Source of the DNA: Cyrtodaria siliqua
Taxonomy: Eukaryota; Mollusca; Bivalvia; Adapedonta; Hiatellidae
Assembly (NCBI GenBank): GCA_037043455.1
Contig: JAWPHD010000292.1
Location: 124,001 to 188,000 of the forward strand
DNA length: 64,000 bases
Direction: 5' to 3'
The position numbers and the translations under genes were made by a program. Shown piece by piece: positions 58,297 through 64,000 of this stretch (positions are counted from its first letter, which is position 1; every line of letters begins with the position of its first letter). A model generated the notes under the pieces. That model was not told the DNA's origin. It searched no databases and saw only the letters and a list, made by a program, of their open reading frames with translations.

Positions 58297-59120
58297 CTGT
58301 GTATAATGTAACAACTTGAATATTACAATATTAACAAGAGCTGTCGGAGAACAGCGCAGCTCGACTATTTGATTTTTCAGAGAATAATAAACTATATAGC
58401 AAGTATATACCATCAGAAAACAAGGCTAAAACAATGTGGGGGCGGGGTTGGGAGGCAGGGCGGGTATAGAAACTGGGGCCGATATAAAATTATTGTTAGA
58501 ATCTCATACAAATTATAGTAAAATTTGGGGCAGTGTGTGATTTTATTATTTTTATCAATTTTAATCCAAAATTGGTCGAAAGGCAACACGGGGAGGGAGG
58601 GGTAATTTTTATTGTGGCCTCATTTCAGTTGTTTTTTAATGATATTTCATCTGTGTATCTGAATTTAATCTGAATTGTTTTATGTTTTATATGTAAATGA
58701 TTGCATTAAAATTAATTTTAATATCCAAATAATGGAAGTTAAAATGAAAACAATTCCCCTCCTCCTTCAATCTCCATGCAGAGTTATCGTTCCTTGCACT
58801 CACATATATCTCTGCTAACTACTAAATTACAAGATTTTGGTAAAACCTGTTAAATTGGAATATGTTTGCCTGAAACTTATTTATTTCTTGTGTAAATATA
58901 ATTTTCAGAATATCTGAAAATTAGATGTTGCAAGATTTGAAATAATGCATGAAAACAATTTAGTTTTAATCGGGATTATTTTACTACAAAATAATACGTA
59001 CTTAGGTCTCCTCAATCGAAACGCATATGTAAACATTTCAAACTGAAGCTCGATAGCAGAATATAACTAAAAAAAAGGTAACTCATAGAAATAAAATTTG
59101 AAATTATTTAATATAGGTCT
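58297..59120. other. Formin intron; no exon seen
   Basis: It holds 'aacaagagctgtcggagaac' at 58333, an edge that resembles a dispersed repeat common in bivalves, and a G-rich stretch at 58435-58470. No exon is recognised. Confidence 0.55.
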
Positions 59121-60018
59121 ATATTGATAAACTGATAAAACAAAACAACACAGATATATGCAAAACCACACAAACAAAAAAAACATCCGGGTGGTGGTGA
59201 TGATGGGGTGGTGGGATGGTTGTGGGGTGGGAGCAAAACATATTGATCAACTGATAAAACAACACAGAGACATGTAAAAAAAAAAGTGGAGTGGGGGAAG
59301 GGGGAGGTTGGGGATATGTACATTCACAATATGGGTGAAGTATGAATAAGATGCATAATGCAATAAGAAATCCCAACCAAAATTATATATATACAACAGC
59401 TTACATGCAAACCTTGATCTGCCTTTATTGCACATTTTATTGGCCATCACAATTTGGGTTGCATGGAAGCCCAGAATTTGCAGAAGACAAAATTACTTAC
59501 GCAACACTTTACAACATACTATAAGGAAACCAATTCCCAAATTTAGTTGAGCTAGGATATGAGCGAAACATATTGATAAACTGATAAAACAAAACAACAC
59601 ATATATATGCAAAAACAAACAAACAAAAAAACATCCGGGTGGTGGTGATGATGTGGTGGTGGGATGGTTGCGGGGTGGGTGCAAAACATATTGATCAACT
59701 GATAAAACAACACAGAGCTATGTAAAAAAAAAAAAGTGGAGTTGGGGAAGGGGGAGGGTGGGGATATGTACATTCGCAATATGGGTGAAGTATGAATAAG
59801 ATGCATAATGCAATAAGAAATCCCAACCAAAATTATAGATATATACAACAGCTTACATGCAAACCTTGATCTGCCTTTATTGCACATTTTATTGGCCATC
59901 ACAATTTGGGTTGCATGGAAGCCCAGAATTTGCAGAAGACAAATTACTTATGCAACCCTTTACAACATACTATAAGGAAACCAATTCCCAAATTTAGTTG
60001 AGTTAGGACAAGAAATGT
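59121..60018. repeat. 449-bp tandem duplication
   Basis: Copies at 59121-59569 and 59570-60018 are nearly identical. Each has 'atattgataaactgataaaa', 'catccgggtggtggtgatga', 'ggggatatgtacattc' and 'atttagttgagctagga'. The minus frames at 59108-59902 are duplicated shadows. Confidence 0.93.
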
Positions 60019-60410
60019 AAGAGATATAGACCTGTAAACACAGCTTACACGCAAAATTTGATGTGAAATAGACACATTTTAAGGCGTATCAGAATTTGGG
60101 TTCCATGGGCGCCCAGAGGTTACAGGAACCAAAATTACTTAAGCAGCCCTTAAGATAATGCTATAAGGAAGCTCATGACCAAATTTAGTTGTGCTAGGAT
60201 AAGAAATGTAAGAGATATAGACTTGTAAACACAGCTTACACGCAAAATTTGATGTGAAATGAGACACATTTTAAGATAATGCTATAAGGAAGCCCATAGC
60301 ATAATTTGGTTGTGTTAGGATAAGAAATGTAAGAGACATAGACTTGTAAACACAGCTTACATGCAAACCTTGATGTGGGACACCGACGCCAGGGTGATTA
60401 CATATTAAGC
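60019..60410. repeat. Decayed copies of the duplication's right part
   Basis: Three partial units contain 'taggataagaaatgtaagag', 'gtaaacacagcttacacgca' and 'ctataaggaagc'. Confidence 0.8.
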
Positions 60411-61030
60411 TCTCTTATTCTTCGAATAGTCTAGCTAAAAAATAAATGGTGGTTTACATCCCATCTGAAACATGTAAGGTTAAATGCCAACAGGTTGCCT
60501 CCGAATTGTTGAAGGAATTAATGAAAAGAGGAGAAGCAGTAGTAGATAGTAGATTAAATTTTGATTTTTGACCCAAGACTGCAACCTTGACTGTGACCTT
60601 GACTGATATATTGATCTTATGATATTGGTATGGTTACTTGACTTGTCAATGATTATACATGTGCAAGTTTTGAGGAATAAATATGACTAGACACGTGTTC
60701 TGTAGAACACGTGTGCCGCCGCCTGTCAGCACTTTGTCAGTATAACAAGGTTTTTTGGACCAAGATAAATGACCTCGACAAATTGGCCTAAGTTTTCGTG
60801 AAGAAAAAAATGAGTATTTAAACTATACAATGACCTTCAGTGTGACCTTGACCTTTATATTTTAGTATAGTCGTGTTGATATTGTCATGAGTAAATATTG
60901 AAAGTTTGATGAAGAAATATTAAGAAATGAGAAAGTTATAGACAATGTTCAGTTTTTGTGAAGATATAACTGAGTATTTAACCCATATAGTGACCTTCAG
61001 TGTGATTTTGACCTTTATATTTTACTACGG
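60411..61030. repeat. Mixed dispersed repeat; no exon seen
   Basis: Two units with 'tgaccttcagtgtgaccttg' and 'acctttatattttagta' at 60830-61030. 'acacgtgttctgtagaacac' (60694-60712) is a local palindrome. No formin exon is recognised. Confidence 0.6.
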
Positions 61031-61039
61031 TCATGTTTG

Positions 61040-64000
61040 ATCACCACACTCCTCACATTCACCCACACTCCCCACACTCCTCACATTCACCCACACTCCT
61101 CACACTCACACACACTCCTCACACTCACCTACACTCCTCACATTCACCCACACTCCTCACACTCACCCACACTCCCATCACTCACCCACACTATGCAAAC
61201 TCCTCCACCCCACCCACCCCCCCACCCCCGCACTCTCACCACACTCCTCACACTCCCCTACACTCCTCACATTCACCACACTCCTAACACTCACCCACAC
61301 TCCACCACACTACTCACTCACCCACACTCCCAGACTCCTCACTCCCCCAAACTCCTCATCACACCCACTCTCTTCACACTCACCCACACTCCACACACTT
61401 ACCCACACCCACACTCCTCCACACTCATCACACCCACCCACACCACTAAACACTCCTCACACTCACCCACACAACCCCACTTCTCACACTCACTCCCACA
61501 CTTCACCCACTCAGACCCCACTCATCACCACCTCTCACTCCCTGCTCCTCACAATCCCCACTCCACAACTCACCACTCCACACCTCACCACTAAGTTCCC
61601 ACTCATCAAACCTAACCACCCACTCCACACTCATCACACTCACCCACTCACTCCCACTCTTCCCCACTAACTCCACACCTCACCACTCACTCCCCATCCT
61701 CACTCCCCAAAACACACTCCTCACTCCTCACACTCCCCATTCCTCACATACTGAATCCTCACCCACTCACTCCACATCACCAACTCTCCACTCCTCATCC
61801 ACTCAATTCCAACTCCTCACACACTTATTCCCTACTCCCCATTCCCTCATTCCCTACTCCTCACTCACCCCACACATCACCACTCACTCCCCACTCACCC
61901 ACACTCCTCACTCATCAATCACTCCCCATTCCTCACTCACAGTCCTCACTGCCCACTCTCTCCCTACTCCTCACCACTGACTCAGCACTCACCACCACTC
62001 ACCACTCTTTACACAATCACTCCACACCTCCTCACACTCCCCAATCCTCACCACTCACTCCCAACCCACCCACTCACACCAAACCACTCACTCACACCTA
62101 ACCACTCACTCCACACTCCTCACCCACTCACTCAACACCTCACCAACTCACCACTCATTACCCACTCCTCACCACTCACTCATGTCCCACTCACTCCCTA
62201 CTCCCACACACACTCACTCCACACCACTCACTCCCAACTTCTCACTACACACCCACTCACGCCCCACTCCTCACTTCCCACTCCACAACACTCACTCTGT
62301 ATATCTCACCACTCACTCCACACCCACCCACTCACTCCACACCTCACCCACTCACTCCCCACACCCCACCTCACACTCCCATGCTTCACCACTCAATCCA
62401 CATTCCTCACGAACTCATGCCCCACTCCTAACTCCCCATTACTCACAACTAACCATTCACTCTGCACCTCACCCACTCACCACTCATTCCCCACTCATCA
62501 CCAGTCTCTCCCCACTCATTCATGCAACACTCACTCCCTACTCCTCAATCCCCACACACACTTTGCACTCCTCATTCCTCACCCACTCACTCCTCACCCA
62601 CTACACTCTCCACTCCTCATCACTCACTCCACACTCCTCAAACACTCACTCCATACCTCAATACTGACTCCCCACTCATCACCACTCACTCTTCACTCAC
62701 TCCCCACACCTCATCACTCACCCCCCACTCCTCACACCTCCCACACCACTCACTCACCACTTTCCTCACTCCCAAATTCTCACACTCACCACTCATACTC
62801 CCCACTCCTTACTCTACCACTCACTCCTCACACTCATCACTCACTCCCACACCGCATCACTCTTCACTCACCCCCACTCCTCACTCACCACTTTCTTCAC
62901 TCCCCACTTCTTACCACTCACACTCCCCACTCCACCACTCTCTCCCCACTCCTCACACCCCACTCCTCACACCTCACTTCCCATTCCTCACACATCAATC
63001 CCTGCTCCTCACATACCACTCCACACTCCTTACACTCAGTCCCCATTCCTCAGTCTTCACCACTCACTCCCCACACCTCACCACTCACTCCCCACTCTCA
63101 CTCCCAACACTCACTACCCCACACCTCACTCATCAATCACTCCCTATTCCTCACTCACAGTCCTCACTCCCCACTCTCTACCTATTCCTCACCACTGACT
63201 CAGCACTCCCCACCACTCCACACTCTTTACACACTCACTCCACACCTCCTCACACTCCCTAATCCTCACCACTCACTCCCAACCCACCCACCCACTCACA
63301 CCACACCACTCACTCACAACTTACCACTCACTCCACACTCCTCACCCACTCACTCAACACCTCACCAACTCACCACTCCTCACAACTCACTCATGCCCCA
63401 CTCACTCCCTACTCCCTGCACACACTCACTCCACACCACTCACTCCAAACTTCTCACTCCACACCCACTCATGCCCCATTCCTCACTCCCCACTCCACAA
63501 CACTCACTCTGTACATCTCACCACTCACTCCATACCCACCCATTCACTCCACACCTCACCCACTCACTCCCAACCTCACACTCCCATGCTTCACCACTCA
63601 ATACACATTCCTCACGAACTCATGGCCCACTCCTCACTCCCCATTACTCACAACTAACCATTCACTCTGCACCTCACCCACTCACCACTCCTTCCCCACT
63701 CATCACCAGTCTCTCCCCACTCATTCATGAACACTCACTCCCTACTCCTCACTCCCCACAAACACTTTGCACTCCTCATTCCTCACCCACTACACTCTCC
63801 ACTCCTAATCACTCACTCCACACTCCTCGACCACTCACTCCACACCTCAACATTGACTCCCCACTCATCACCACTCACTCACTCCTTACTCACTCCCCAC
63901 ACCTCATCACTCTTCACTCACCCCCACTCCTCACACCTCCCGCACCACTCATTCACCACTTTCCTCACTCCCCACTCCCCACTTCTCACACTCACCACTC
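61040..64000. repeat. C/A/T-only minisatellite with ~1.2-kb higher-order repeat
   Basis: Roughly 3 kb of short words such as 'cactcacccactcctcac' with very little G on the plus strand. Units are irregular (6-16 bp steps). A larger repeat is visible: text around 61900-62600 recurs at 63120-63830 with offsets of about 1205-1218 bp (for example 'agtcctcact' at 61941 and 63159). The long plus-strand open frames (threonine/proline/serine/histidine-rich) exist because no TGA, TAA or TAG can form readily. They are not called as genes. The array continues past the window end. Confidence 0.93.

Noticed and set aside
61033..63262. Histidine/serine/threonine/proline-rich frames
   Set aside because: Low-complexity sequence with almost no G makes stop codons rare. 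No gene evidence.

Overview
The window looks like nuclear DNA from an animal, most likely a bivalve mollusc. It has no bacterial-style operons. Coding sequence is confined to short exons with GT/AG splice sites. Almost everything else is repeats: tRNA-derived SINEs, decayed non-LTR retrotransposons, fold-back MITEs, minisatellites, and the dispersed 'gaccttgacctttgacc' and 'caagaggcccaagagggcc' repeats that I associate with bivalve genomes. The species cannot be named from the sequence.

Layout. 1-2770: a ~354-bp satellite carrying a 76-bp palindrome. 2771-10200: three SINE-type families and a decayed plus-strand LINE (6477-7899) with a SINE nested in it. 10330-14880: a ~185-bp satellite with a 419-bp fold-back element inserted in its decayed end. 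15470-18400: alternating inverted repeat blocks, a Mutator-like fold-back element with a 9-bp target duplication, and a small hairpin. 18510-21212: a 21-bp minisatellite ending at the tail of a minus-strand LINE remnant (to 21910). 22330-28065: tandem arrays, including a 33-bp minisatellite. 28619-29162: another inverted-repeat element. 29346-29626: one plausible plus-strand exon of an uncharacterised protein. 30000-44145: mostly dispersed and tandem repeats, without a recognised gene.

The one confidently recognised gene is a formin on the minus strand between 45017 and 58296. Seven exons (58228-58296, 57222-57308, 53869-53937, 50555-50641, 49639-49768, 48196-48248, 45017-45262) join in frame to 247 codons. 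They cover the C-terminal part of an FH2 actin-assembly domain, including the GNYMN motif, and look most like the DAAM (Dishevelled-associated activator of morphogenesis) subfamily. The 5' exons should lie beyond 64000. The 3' exons were not found.

The introns of this gene are full of minisatellites. A 54-bp array (50700-53868) carries in every unit a copy of the exon end and 5' splice site of the neighbouring exon. Two arrays of a 31-bp unit face each other in opposite orientation (54045-54510 and 54690-56265). A 93-bp array and a 129-bp array lie in other introns. The window ends in a ~3-kb array with very little G on the plus strand (61040-64000). Long open frames inside the 21-, 33-, 31- and 54-bp arrays are by-products of stop-free units and are not called as genes. 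No undescribed multi-gene system is visible. The best leads are the splice-donor array, the palindrome satellite and the lone exon at 29346.
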